From CAMFKD01 sp964436955 (lineage in GTDB: Bacteria; Chlamydiota; Chlamydiia; Chlamydiales; JAJFMA01), in contig CAYTFC010000019.1 in assembly GCA_964436955.1 (NCBI GenBank), forward strand, positions 1-39,598: DNA of 39,598 nt, in the 5' to 3' direction. Of this stretch, positions 16,132 to 25,123 are shown one piece after another; the first letter of the stretch is position 1, and each line of letters opens with the position of its first letter. The notes beneath the pieces are model-generated. The model ran no database searches, had not been told where the DNA came from, and worked only from the letters and a program-made list of their open reading frames with translations. Both the position numbers and the translations under genes were made by a program.

Positions 16132-18437
16132 GGAGCCATCCTTTTATTTTCGGTAAGGTAGGAGTGTATCCGGCCTAGCAGATCTTCCCGTTCATTTTCG
16201 GTTAAAAGAAAGTCAAAACGTCCCACGGCTCTTTGCAATTGTACCGAATCGATCAGGAAATCGTAAACCGCGTTGGCGGCTACTTGATCGGCTACGAGGG
16301 ACTGATTTTGTGCGTCAAGAAGATCTACGACGTTCAGAGAGCCCTTGGTATACGCATCGGTGACGAGTTGCAGATTCTTCTCTGCCGCATCAGAAGACTG
16401 ACGACTCAACCCAATCGCGGCATAGGACGCCGTGGCATTATTGAGGCTTGTGCGAATACCCTGTTCAATTTGCTGTTGAACCGACACAAGTTCATAATTG
16501 AGGCGCGCCAGATCTTGGCTAGCCTGTCGTTCTTCTGCACTGCGCATACCCCCAGTTAATATAGGGTATGTTAAAGCGATTCCCACCGCAAAATTACTGT
16601 TATTTAGAGGAAATATGCCCTTTTGTCCGGCACCACCCTTTGCTAATCTGTCATGCACTTCGGCGGCAAAATTCACATCGGGAGCAAAAAAAGCGCGCTT
16701 AGCGACTCCCAAGGCCTCAGCTTGAGCAGCAATAAGGCTTTCAACTTGGCGTATTTGAGGTGATAGCTGGAGTCCTTCACTTATCTCAAACTCGCTTGCG
16801 AGCTCCAAGCTACGATTGTCACCAGAATAGTGATCGAACCACTGGCCGCTTAAAACCCAGTACGGATCGTCGGGAGACATGGGCACCAAATGATGAATTT
16901 CCGCTTGATTGCGGTTTAATATGCGGTTTAGTGCCGTATTAGCTGAGCGCACTTGGTATTGTGCTTTGATGGCATTTGTTCGATTGGTTGCTACTTCGCT
17001 TTCCCATCGAAAGACTTCTGTGGATCGTGCTTCGCCAATCGATACGCGCTGACGCGCCATCTTTAAATTGGATCGTGTGCGACGTAGGTTCGCTATTTGA
17101 ATGGCGTGAAGTGTGTTAGCGCGCAGCGTGTTAATGTACGCCTTGCTGGCGTCTAGTACAGTATCAAGATATTTGGATACAAAAACTTCCCAACGCGCCT
17201 CCTGGCGACGTTGCTCTATCGATAAGTTTCCTTGCAACCGATTCGAATAGATAACCTGTGTTGCCGCAGCTGTTCCGATGATAGCCGATTGCGGTTGTAA
17301 GCCAAATGCAAGAAATGCGCGGTCGCGGTCGATGATTCTGGCGAGTCCGCCCATATACACGTGCGGAAGTAGGTAGGATGTGGCTTTATGGACATCCTGA
17401 CAACCAGACGCTAACACGCGGCGGGCCGCTTTAAGGTCCGGGTTATGAGATAATGCCTCATCAACAGCATCCAAAAGATCCATTGTAAAGGCTGTCGGCA
17501 CATAGCCTCCAACAACATCAGCGTCAAGCAGCATATCCCAAGAGGGCTGCACATTTACACGGCATGCCGTGTATAGGTTGAGGATAAGCTGTTCTTCAGT
17601 ATTCACTTCTACTTGCATGGACTCCAGCGCTTCGCCCATCAGGTAGCGTTGAATGTTTACGGCGATGCGTCTGGCTAGTCGTTTTTCTGGTGAATCGGGA
17701 GTTAGTGTCGCTAATGCACCCTGTTCTACCCACTTTCTTCCCGATAAAGCAAAAGTAGGGATTCGTCGTTCAGTTAACGCTTCAACCAGACTCTGCGTTT
17801 CCTTATCCGATAGTCTAGAAAGCGGAAATAGATACACCGCTTCCGTTTCCGCGGGAATTGCTGCGAGTGCCATCTCTACAGTATTTCCGACCGGAACATA
17901 AGTAACACCCGACGCTTTAAGGGATGGTATGGCTGTCAATAACGCATCGTTGATTAGGACGGTCAAATTCTTAAAGGGAATCAACGAATGGAAGACACAG
18001 ATATCCCGATTGAGACTCGTAGGATAGGTCAGGTAATTGAGGTTTGTGACGCCTGAAGTACCTTTTTCAAAAGGAAGCCCCTGCAAATCTCGATCAACAA
18101 TGAAAGGAGCAAAAGTAGGTTTAGGGAGACTATGGCGTAGGCTTAGGTCGTGGGAAGCGATCTCACCCAAACCTATCACCATATCGATGGAGGGATCAGC
18201 TAACACCTCGTTGACCATTTCAAGAGTGCTAGCAGCGCTCCAACTTGCTTGCAAATGACTAAATGTCACATCATATTCTGGCGTTAGCAAACTCGATATT
18301 TCGCGCTCAAAAATATGTTGGGTGACTTCAGTAGAAGGCCCTTTGCCATCCGAAAGTAAGGCGATGTGTAGGGGCGCAGTAAAAACAGGCAACCAAACCG
18401 AGATCAATGCAATCGCGATGAACCTAAACTGAAGCAC
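16110..18437 (-). CDS. Fusion: periplasmic binding-protein-like domain plus TolC-like outer-membrane channel
   Basis: 775 residues from GTG 18437, chosen because AAGGG sits five bases upstream and the product then begins with a clean signal peptide (MLQFRFIAIALISVWLPVFT); an in-frame start at 18494 would add 19 residues. The N-terminal half (about 22-310) resembles an ABC substrate-binding protein of the PF04392 type: strand-turn patterns such as MVIGLGEIAS, FKNLTVLIND and RRIPTFALSGRKWVEQGAL. The C-terminal part (about 325-765) is a TolC/OEP channel with two repeated halves, long helices and strands such as FAVGIALTYPILTGGMRSAEERQA. It is first in the efflux operon with the adaptor and pump. 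The N-terminal domain may bind ligand in the periplasm; that is inference. Confidence 0.85.
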   Translation of the reverse strand: MLQFRFIAIALISVWLPVFTAPLHIALLSDGKGPSTEVTQHIFEREISSLLTPEYDVTFSHLQASWSAASTLEMVNEVLADPSIDMVIGLGEIASHDLSLRHSLPKPTFAPFIVDRDLQGLPFEKGTSGVTNLNYLTYPTSLNRDICVFHSLIPFKNLTVLINDALLTAIPSLKASGVTYVPVGNTVEMALAAIPAETEAVYLFPLSRLSDKETQSLVEALTERRIPTFALSGRKWVEQGALATLTPDSPEKRLARRIAVNIQRYLMGEALESMQVEVNTEEQLILNLYTACRVNVQPSWDMLLDADVVGGYVPTAFTMDLLDAVDEALSHNPDLKAARRVLASGCQDVHKATSYLLPHVYMGGLARIIDRDRAFLAFGLQPQSAIIGTAAATQVIYSNRLQGNLSIEQRRQEARWEVFVSKYLDTVLDASKAYINTLRANTLHAIQIANLRRTRSNLKMARQRVSIGEARSTEVFRWESEVATNRTNAIKAQYQVRSANTALNRILNRNQAEIHHLVPMSPDDPYWVLSGQWFDHYSGDNRSLELASEFEISEGLQLSPQIRQVESLIAAQAEALGVAKRAFFAPDVNFAAEVHDRLAKGGAGQKGIFPLNNSNFAVGIALTYPILTGGMRSAEERQASQDLARLNYELVSVQQQIEQGIRTSLNNATASYAAIGLSRQSSDAAEKNLQLVTDAYTKGSLNVVDLLDAQNQSLVADQVAANAVYDFLIDSVQLQRAVGRFDFLLTENEREDLLGRIHSYLTENKRMAPCVAQPQ

Positions 18438-18495
18438 AGTTACCCTTGATAGATATTTTTTACACACGTATATCATAAAGCAATTTCTAAGCAAA

Positions 18496-18548
18496 GACCC
18501 TGATTGCTACCAAAACTTGCCGCACAAGTCTTGGTAGCAATCAGGGTC
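18496..18548. repeat. Complete 53-bp palindromic repeat element
   Basis: Two 24-base arms differing by one position flank a five-base loop, CCGCA. The arms begin GACCCTGATTGCTACC and end with its complement. An equivalent copy in the opposite orientation is at 37478-37530. It lies between the divergent efflux operon and trxB, and as RNA would form a very stable hairpin. Confidence 0.9.
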
Positions 18549-18622
18549 AAAGGGGCACGAGTTGCTAATAATGTGCTATCCGGGGTAAAACAGATGATTA
18601 ATACTTCACAGTTAGGACCGTT

Positions 18623-19567
18623 ATGAAAAAATCAAAGGTAGTTATTATTGGATCTGGGCCTGCAGGTTTTACCGCTGGTGTCTACGCATCGCGAGCCAAC
18701 CTTGAGCCCGTTCTCTATGAAGGCTTCTTTTCTGGTCCTGCTGGCGGTCAGCTAATGACTACTACAGATGTGGAGAACTATCCCGGATTCCCCAAGGGTA
18801 TTTCAGGTCCTGAACTCGTGAAAGAATTTCGGGCCCAAGCGCAACGCTTTGGAACAACGATTCTCACAGAGGATGTGGAGTCTGTAGATCTCCAAAAGTA
18901 TCCCTTTGTAGTGAAGGGAAAGAACAGTGAGCACGAAGCCGAAAGCATCATTATCGCTACCGGAGCGATGGCTAAGCGCCTGGATATTCCGGGCACACGC
19001 GAAAATGAGTTTTGGCAGAAAGGCGTGACCGCCTGTGCAGTTTGTGACGGCGCCATGCCCATCTTTCGCAATCGCCCTCTATATGTTATTGGCGGAGGCG
19101 ACTCCGCTATGGAAGAGGCATTATTCCTGACGAAATTCGCAAGTATGGTTTATGTGATACACCGCCGCGACGACTTACGAGCCTCTAAAATTATGGCGGA
19201 AAGAGCGCAAAAGCATCCTAAACTGAAAGTTTTGTGGAGTACTGCCATCACTAAAGTGAATGGCGACACTGTTGTGAAATCTGTCACCATTAAAGATTTA
19301 AAAACCGGACAAGAAGCGGATCACGAAGCCGCTGGTGTCTTTTTTGCAGTCGGTCATGTACCTAATACCGCCTTCCTTAATAGTCAGCTTAAGCTGCATG
19401 ACAATGGATACATTGTAGTGAAGCCCGGCACGTGTCAGACAAGTGTAGAAGGTGTTTTTGCTGCGGGTGATGTGCAGGACTTTGTGTATCGTCAGGCCAT
19501 TACAGCGGCAGGCTCCGGCTGCATGGCAGCTCTAGAAAGCGAACGCTGGCTCGCCAGCCGCGAATAA
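18623..19567 (+). CDS. trxB: Thioredoxin reductase
   Basis: 314 residues, the standard length. The FAD-binding loop is IIGSGPAGFTAGVYASR at the N-terminus. The redox-active pair is Cys138-Cys141 in ACAVCDGA (CAVC instead of the usual CATC). The NADPH-binding loop is VIGGGDSAMEEA and the C-terminal FAD motif is GVFAAGDVQD. The enzyme passes electrons from NADPH to thioredoxin in the cytoplasm. ATG 18623 follows AGGACC. A rho-independent terminator follows within 25 bases, so it is a single-gene transcript unless started further upstream. Confidence 0.96.
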   Translation: MKKSKVVIIGSGPAGFTAGVYASRANLEPVLYEGFFSGPAGGQLMTTTDVENYPGFPKGISGPELVKEFRAQAQRFGTTILTEDVESVDLQKYPFVVKGKNSEHEAESIIIATGAMAKRLDIPGTRENEFWQKGVTACAVCDGAMPIFRNRPLYVIGGGDSAMEEALFLTKFASMVYVIHRRDDLRASKIMAERAQKHPKLKVLWSTAITKVNGDTVVKSVTIKDLKTGQEADHEAAGVFFAVGHVPNTAFLNSQLKLHDNGYIVVKPGTCQTSVEGVFAAGDVQDFVYRQAITAAGSGCMAALESERWLASRE

Positions 19568-19590
19568 GCACGCGCAGCCAATATCTTTTT

Positions 19591-19625
19591 AGGACGAAAT
19601 ATTCTTGCAGTATTCGTCCTTTTTT
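19591..19625 (+). terminator. Rho-independent terminator of trxB
   Basis: A stem AGGACGAATA-type, with one bulged A, loop TTCTTGCAG, complement TATTCGTCCT, then a run of T. It sits 23 bases after the trxB stop. Confidence 0.85.
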
Positions 19626-19818
19626 AAAAGACACTTTTGCATGTTTCTCCAACGTGGCGAAAAAAAACAGACACCTAGTCCGATCTTTTAAATTCTCTTC
19701 TTGAAATGCTATTTTCATATATTATCGTAATTATTATATAATAATTATTATACTTAAATGGTGATTTAATTAATTAATCTACATCATTTCTGAGTCATTT
19801 AAAAAGAATGAGGGTAGA
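19626..19818 (+). promoter_or_regulatory. AT-rich leader of the ankyrin gene with a 20-bp perfect palindrome
   Basis: This gap holds a perfect 20-base AT palindrome at 19728-19747 and a second AT repeat (TTAATTAATTAAT) near 19767. The palindrome may be an operator or simply an AT-rich promoter region; TTGAAA at about 19701 is a possible -35. The gene starts with GTG at 19819 after GAGGGTAGA. Confidence 0.35.
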
Positions 19819-21645
19819 GTGAACGATCTTCCCAGTTCTAATTGGACCAGTCCTGAAACCTATCGCTATTTGATGGATCTGAATCAAGACCATTTGATTC
19901 AGAAACGTCTATCAGGTAGAAAATCTTCTAGGGAAGTTGACGCGTTTATTAAAGGCGTATCCAATGTCGATTGGGCTGCTCGCAACCCTGTGAAGTGCGT
20001 TCAGTCCATAAAATTAGTGCCAAAGAACAACCCAATTCAGCGAGCCAAATTGGTACAAGCTATTGGTGCCACAGGGCTATTCCAAGTGAGATCTAATGAG
20101 GTGAATGATCTGGTCAAGCAAGCCTGTCTGAATAAAGACTGGGCCCTTGCCAAGGAATTACTCGCGAATATTGAACCGATAGCGTTAGACGGTTCTGGAG
20201 TCAATTTATTGCATGTACTAGCGCGATCTGGTAATGAAAAAGAGCTGATTCAAGCCTGTTACCGACTTGAAGAGAAGGGGTATATTAACTCTGCAAATAT
20301 CCATGGAGAGACGCCTCTCCACATTGCAGTTCAGTATGGAATGACGAATGCAGTGAAACTTCTCTTGCAGCTTGGCGCCGACCCTAATGCTAAAACAAAT
20401 GCTGGGGACACCATCTTGCATTATGCCTGTTTTAACCCGGCCGGCTTAGGTCCTCTCCGTTATTTGATTGCCCTTGGAGGCGATGTAAACACTGAAAATC
20501 TTGAATCTTCCACACCCCTTTTTATAGCGGCCTACTTTGGACAAGCGCCGCAGATGAATTTACTCTTGGAGCACGGAGCTAAAGTTGCTTATATAAACAA
20601 GTCCGGGCTGACCCCTCTTTGGGGCACATATATAGCTAGCAGACCGTTTGAAACCAAAGATTTGGAGTCTATGACACGAGCGGATAACGGTTTGACTACG
20701 GAAATTTTTTCGCGAAAGATATTAGCTCACTATTTTGGGCTCAGCGGTACTTCTGTTTTATTGAATCGGGAAATGGACCTAGAGAGGTTTTCACCTGAAG
20801 TTGCTATTGCTAAATTGGTGATGGAAACAAGAAGTCTTTACGGTCGTCTTTATACATCCATGGTTAATCAGGACGTGGCATGGAATTCACTAGTGCAATC
20901 TCTTTCCCCCACTTCTAGGATGGCGCTGCACTCACTAGGTAATGAGGAATTCACAGCTATCTTAAGCAGAACCATTGATGCTATTGCCTCAAGCGCTTCT
21001 AAAGATCCTGAGATTGCGATCAAAAAGGCCCAAGATGGAGAGCTCCTTGGTCTTGCTACTGGCTGGCCTGGGCATACGATTGGCTTAGCACATTATGGTG
21101 ATAAGATTGCTATTTGCAACAGAGGTGAGGGCGCGACGAATCCCGGTATTCACATTTACACATTAGGCATAAACGATACCTTTGAGGAGTCTCTAAAAAA
21201 GTGCATTCCTGTGGGCACTTTGACATTTTTTACCAAAGAAATTTTTGATGAGCTTGATTTACATGATGAAATCTATATACCTCAAAAAGGTCAGAAGGTC
21301 GCTAACTGTACAGTGGGTAATACCAATAGCATGGAGGTGGCTCTACTTTACGTGCAATTGGAACCTCGTGTTGGACGGGTGGCAGCGGAGGAAATCGCCA
21401 AGGCAATTCAAAAAATACGCACACAGGACAGTAGGGTAGGTGTATTAAGAGATTATTTAAACTATCATCGAAAGCCCCAAACGTATCCACCTGACTATGA
21501 GTTGTTGCGTCAAGTCGTCAATAAGACTACTGCTCATAGTGCTACCGACCGAGAAGTTTATACGTTGATTCAGCAATATGGGGACGATATGAACCTAGGT
21601 GAGCATTTCTTTACTTCCGAATTTATGATGGAAGATCTCTCTTAA
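19819..21645 (+). CDS. Ankyrin-repeat protein with C-terminal His...Cys domain (candidate effector)
   Basis: 608 residues, GTG start preceded by GAGGG. No signal peptide. Four to five ankyrin repeats span about residues 126-275, the clearest being GETPLHIAVQYGMTNAVKLL and STPLFIAAYFGQAPQMNLLL. A middle helical region (about 285-400) is unassigned. The C-terminal domain (about 405-515) has GWPGHTIGLA (His419), AICNRGEG (Asn434) and KVANCTVGN (Cys497). That order is what a circularly permuted papain-like peptidase would show, and I recall similar His...NRG...GNC patterns in proteins of amoeba-associated bacteria. Ankyrin proteins of intracellular bacteria are often secreted into the host. The protease idea is inference; only the ankyrin part is secure. 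Confidence 0.85.
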   Translation: MNDLPSSNWTSPETYRYLMDLNQDHLIQKRLSGRKSSREVDAFIKGVSNVDWAARNPVKCVQSIKLVPKNNPIQRAKLVQAIGATGLFQVRSNEVNDLVKQACLNKDWALAKELLANIEPIALDGSGVNLLHVLARSGNEKELIQACYRLEEKGYINSANIHGETPLHIAVQYGMTNAVKLLLQLGADPNAKTNAGDTILHYACFNPAGLGPLRYLIALGGDVNTENLESSTPLFIAAYFGQAPQMNLLLEHGAKVAYINKSGLTPLWGTYIASRPFETKDLESMTRADNGLTTEIFSRKILAHYFGLSGTSVLLNREMDLERFSPEVAIAKLVMETRSLYGRLYTSMVNQDVAWNSLVQSLSPTSRMALHSLGNEEFTAILSRTIDAIASSASKDPEIAIKKAQDGELLGLATGWPGHTIGLAHYGDKIAICNRGEGATNPGIHIYTLGINDTFEESLKKCIPVGTLTFFTKEIFDELDLHDEIYIPQKGQKVANCTVGNTNSMEVALLYVQLEPRVGRVAAEEIAKAIQKIRTQDSRVGVLRDYLNYHRKPQTYPPDYELLRQVVNKTTAHSATDREVYTLIQQYGDDMNLGEHFFTSEFMMEDLS

Positions 21646-21668
21646 AACCTTCTTCTCATTTTATGATT

Positions 21669-22481
21669 TTAAAGATTGAACGGCCACACCAGCTTCACCG
21701 TTAGTGTATGCGTGTTGTTCAGCGTATTTTTGCTATAAAGCCGCTGCGCATACTCCAATGAAATAGCCCTGCCGCACCGATCCATTAAAAACGAATATGC
21801 CGCGCCTACGTCTACCAACCGATACCGAATTTCCTGATATCCATCAAAAAGGGGATTCACGAATAAATCTCGATGGCCAAATCCGACATCGCTATCTAAA
21901 AATAAGCGCCACTGATGCATATCGCATACGTTGCCTTCAAGAGCGCCTTTTGTGCGCAGCCAGGCATGTCCCTTATCTGATTTACCTACTATGACTGCTC
22001 CCCACCAGCGCGTCATCCAAAATTGCCTGCAAGCGCATTCTTTACCCATAGCAGCATGTAATTCCACTTCAATTTTGCCGTGGTAGATCGTGTTAAAATC
22101 CCGCAAGGCCCGCCCAGTGGGGCCTGTAAGCGTAATACCCGCCACCACCGACAAGGGGTCTCCGACCACGTCATTTGCTAAACGACGTCTATAAGTAATA
22201 CGTCCATTGTCAGCAGTTAAGGTATGTTGATTGGTGCGTGATAAGGTACCTTCCACTTCCAAGGAATGAGCGTCCTTAGCCACCGAGGCTCTCACACCAT
22301 AGAATTGGTTGAACCCATGGTTATGATAGGTTCCGTCTCCCGTATCGACAGATGAATACCATTGTAGCATAGCCATGGGAGTAATAATAGGTAGACGATC
22401 CGGTCCTAGCCACGGCAAAAATTCCGTTGCTTGGATGACCAGTGGAGCGAACATAAGAAGTAGCAGGCGTTTTGGTAACAT
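21669..22481 (-). CDS. Predicted outer-membrane beta-barrel-like protein
   Basis: 270 residues from ATG 22481, chosen because it begins directly with a signal peptide (MLPKRLLLLMFAPLVIQATE); an in-frame TTG at 22520 has no ribosome-binding site. The mature part is rich in alternating strands with aromatic ends (for example EVELHAAMG, RWWGAVIVGK, TLTVKLVWPFNL) and ends in hydrophobic/aromatic residues, the pattern of outer-membrane barrels. Four Cys cluster in CACRQF, NVCDM and DRCGR. I do not recognise the family. Convergent with the ankyrin gene, whose stop is 23 bases away. Confidence 0.65.
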   Translation of the reverse strand: MLPKRLLLLMFAPLVIQATEFLPWLGPDRLPIITPMAMLQWYSSVDTGDGTYHNHGFNQFYGVRASVAKDAHSLEVEGTLSRTNQHTLTADNGRITYRRRLANDVVGDPLSVVAGITLTGPTGRALRDFNTIYHGKIEVELHAAMGKECACRQFWMTRWWGAVIVGKSDKGHAWLRTKGALEGNVCDMHQWRLFLDSDVGFGHRDLFVNPLFDGYQEIRYRLVDVGAAYSFLMDRCGRAISLEYAQRLYSKNTLNNTHTLTVKLVWPFNL

Positions 22482-22577
22482 GGATACAGAATAGACTAAA
22501 GCCTGGTTTTCTTTGATCAAAAATGACTTGCCGCTCTATGCTTTTATGGTCAACCTGACAAGGAAACGATACATTTG

Positions 22578-23162
22578 ATGAAACGAGATACGATTTTTTT
22601 TGCTCTATTGGGATATCTTTGGATGTTTGCGGCTGCAGGCGGGCTTAGTGCTGCGGATCGCTTGTACCGCATTCATTATGCAGATTCTACCCATTCTGCC
22701 ATTTATGCACTTAGTGCATGTGGTGTTTTTTTACTGGGGTTTCTATGGGTAATTCTTTTTAAGAGCGGTCAGAGCTCTCGAGCCGCATTTTGGATTATCC
22801 TTTCAGGTCTTGCAATCTATGCAGCCACCTTGCCCTCGGTATGCTTGGGACTGACGGATCAAATCTCGTGGCTTTGGTATGGGCTCAGAATATTCAGCTA
22901 CATCTTTTTTGCAGCTGCATTTACCGGCTATTGGCTACTGGTCGATTACTATCATCTTTATGCTGCCAAAGGTCTATTCTTGTTGTTTAGCCTGGCACTT
23001 TATGCGGGCTATGTCTCGGCGGACTTTCTCTTTAGTAGAGGCTTTGTCACAACAGAATCTATGCTCGTTTTGGTGGTCGTAATTCTGTGTGCCGCCACAG
23101 CCTTGGCTAAAATTTCTGAACTAACTAGTGATTGGAATGATAAGACAGAGCACTGTAATTGA
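22578..23162 (+). CDS. Hypothetical small multi-pass membrane protein
   Basis: 194 residues from ATG 22578; TTG 22575 is also possible, given AGGAAA upstream. Six hydrophobic segments are visible at about residues 7-24, 42-62, 71-88, 98-120, 132-150 and 160-178, with short loops, so this is an inner-membrane protein. No catalytic motif is seen and I cannot name the family. It ends just before the sodium/solute symporter gene and may be cotranscribed with it. Confidence 0.65.
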   Translation: MKRDTIFFALLGYLWMFAAAGGLSAADRLYRIHYADSTHSAIYALSACGVFLLGFLWVILFKSGQSSRAAFWIILSGLAIYAATLPSVCLGLTDQISWLWYGLRIFSYIFFAAAFTGYWLLVDYYHLYAAKGLFLLFSLALYAGYVSADFLFSRGFVTTESMLVLVVVILCAATALAKISELTSDWNDKTEHCN

Positions 23163-23198
23163 TTGCTTTATATCACAAAAATTAGTATAATGTTGGTC

Positions 23199-24659
23199 AT
23201 GCATACACAAACCATAGTTGCTTTTGTTGCTTATCTAAGCATTTTGCTTGGTATTGGCGTTTCCGTTCATAAGAAAAGCGCGTCAGAAAGCGACTTTATT
23301 ATGGGCGGACGAAAACTTAACTTTTGGCTGACGGCTCTTTCTGCACATGCGAGTGATATGAGTGCTTGGCTCTTCATGGGGTTCCCTATGGCCGTGTTCC
23401 TTGGAGGTCCGTCTAGCTGTTGGATAGCTATTGGTTTGGTTGTTGGTATGTTCCTAAATTGGCACTTTGTCGCTCCGAAGTTACGACGCGCTACCGAAGA
23501 GAGCAATAGCTATACCCTATCCAGTTATTTTGAAAATCGCTTTAAGGATACCAGCGGTACAATTCGCCTCCTCACAGCAGGAATGACCCTACTGTTCATG
23601 ACACACTATTTAGCGGCTGGCCTTATCGCCATGGGACTCCTTCTTGAGTCCGTCTTCGGTATGGATTACTACATTGGAATCACCATAGCCACACTAGTTA
23701 CGGTCAGTTATACCTATGTTGGAGGATACGTCACGGTAGCTTGGATGGATCTTTTTCAGGGACTCCTACTCATAGCTGTCATCTGCATTGTACCCATCTA
23801 TGCCTATATGCAGCTGCCTCCCGATACCACCATTGCAGGCGCAGCCGCTGCCCAGAACATTTCGATGTCCCTTATAGGAGACAGGTCATCCTCATGGACG
23901 ATTTCCACTTTTGCGCTAGCTTTTGGGTGGGGTGTTGGATATTTTGGTATGCCTCACATATTAACGAAATTCATGGGTATCAGCAACCCATCGCATATGT
24001 ATCGAGCCAAATATCTTGGAATCAGCTGGCAGATTATTGCCCTTGGTGCAGCAACAGCAGTAGGATTGATCGGAATAGCCTTTTTCCCTGAAGGATCAGC
24101 AAATCCGCAACTCATCTTTGTCGATATGGTGAAAATACTTTTTCATCCTTTGGTCGCAGGCTTCGTATTATGTGGATTATTAGCTGCTAATATGTCGACG
24201 ATGGATTCTCAGATTTTGGTTTGTGCCTCTGTTATTAGTGAAGACATCTTTAAAAAGTTCACCAAGCGGTTTGGCAATACTATTAGCCTATTAAAGATCT
24301 CTCGTATCGGAGTGGTCGCTGTTTCGCTAGTTGCCCTAACCATCGCATATCAGCGCCAGACAGCGACGATTTTGGATTCAGTACTTTACTCCTGGGCGGG
24401 ATTAGGTTGTACCTTCGGGCCCTTGATATTGATGGCGCTTTTCTTCAAGCCCACCAACCGCTATGGGGCAATAGCCGGAATCCTGTTTGGAGGGCTGTTT
24501 GCCGCCTGCTGGCCTACCCTGAATCCACTTCTTACTGACATCACCATGCCCGCGACCTTTCCTGGTTTTATTCTTACAGTCGCTGTAATAGCGAGTGTTT
24601 CTCTAGCTAGCGAAGCCAAGACGCTCCCTTCTCAGTCTGTTAGAAATGACATCGTGTAG
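23199..24659 (+). CDS. putP: Sodium:proline symporter-like (SSS family)
   Basis: 486 residues from ATG 23199; in-frame starts at 23190 and at 23163 (TTG) would extend it by 3 or 12 residues, and none has a strong ribosome-binding site. The segment ESDFIMGGRKLNFWLTALSA followed by HASDMSAWLFMGFPMAVFLG matches the start of PutP closely, including the Na+-binding region. GVGYFGMPHILTKFMGI is the SSS signature in the centre. About thirteen membrane helices. It would import proline, or a related amino acid, with sodium, sensible for an organism living on host metabolites. Confidence 0.88.
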   Translation: MHTQTIVAFVAYLSILLGIGVSVHKKSASESDFIMGGRKLNFWLTALSAHASDMSAWLFMGFPMAVFLGGPSSCWIAIGLVVGMFLNWHFVAPKLRRATEESNSYTLSSYFENRFKDTSGTIRLLTAGMTLLFMTHYLAAGLIAMGLLLESVFGMDYYIGITIATLVTVSYTYVGGYVTVAWMDLFQGLLLIAVICIVPIYAYMQLPPDTTIAGAAAAQNISMSLIGDRSSSWTISTFALAFGWGVGYFGMPHILTKFMGISNPSHMYRAKYLGISWQIIALGAATAVGLIGIAFFPEGSANPQLIFVDMVKILFHPLVAGFVLCGLLAANMSTMDSQILVCASVISEDIFKKFTKRFGNTISLLKISRIGVVAVSLVALTIAYQRQTATILDSVLYSWAGLGCTFGPLILMALFFKPTNRYGAIAGILFGGLFAACWPTLNPLLTDITMPATFPGFILTVAVIASVSLASEAKTLPSQSVRNDIV

Positions 24660-24676
24660 GAAAAAATATTAGGGCT

Positions 24677-24705
24677 GCCGCTTCGCCGAAGCGGCATTAA
24701 CAAAG
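24677..24705. repeat. Dispersed palindromic repeat core
   Basis: The palindrome GCCGCTTCGCCGAAGCGGC followed by ATTAACAAAG is identical to the core of the element at 39409-39546 and to the units of the 89-bp array. It lies 17 bases after the symporter stop and could also act as a transcription terminator or mRNA stabiliser. Confidence 0.85.
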
Positions 24706-24846
24706 TTTCTCCCGAAAATCGCGTGAGAGCTCTTTCATTTATATTTTTTTAGTATCTTTACGTAAATTCTTCATTTTATAATAAAATTGATGAATAAACT
24801 TGGTTGTCTTAATATTAATTATATGGAGAGTCAATAGGAGGCACAA

Positions 24847-25119
24847 ATGATTGATCCTTTAGAAGGCAAGCCTTTAACACCCATTGGATGTGATGGGTCG
24901 CCAAAGCAAATAGAAGAAGCCGTTTTTTCGCCGCCTTCGACGAAAGAATTGCCCGACAAGGTCACACGCTGCGGGCAGGATACAGGAATGGCCAAGGAAG
25001 CCGCGATTTTAGTGAAAGCTCAAGCGTCATATTTAATCGGACGTAAGGTGGATGACGGGCTAATGGGACAACTAATGCAGGTGGTGGGGAACATGTTACA
25101 CCCAAAAGAAGGAAACTAA
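24847..25119 (+). CDS. Small hypothetical protein, first gene of the chaperone pair
   Basis: 90 residues with an excellent ribosome-binding site (ATAGGAGGCACAAATG). The N-terminal half is Pro-rich and disordered-looking; the C-terminal half (KEAAILVKAQASYLIGRKVDDG and onward) is helical. It ends four bases before the SycD-like chaperone, so the two are surely cotranscribed. By context it may be a type III secretion component or substrate, but I see no family match. Upstream, TATAAT at about 24778 is a possible -10. Confidence 0.7.
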   Translation: MIDPLEGKPLTPIGCDGSPKQIEEAVFSPPSTKELPDKVTRCGQDTGMAKEAAILVKAQASYLIGRKVDDGLMGQLMQVVGNMLHPKEGN

Positions 25120-25123
25120 TCAC

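Noticed and set aside
16110..18437. Two separate genes (binding protein and TolC) split by error
   Set aside because: One uninterrupted frame with a single signal peptide and no internal start signal at the junction near residue 315, so a true fusion is more likely.
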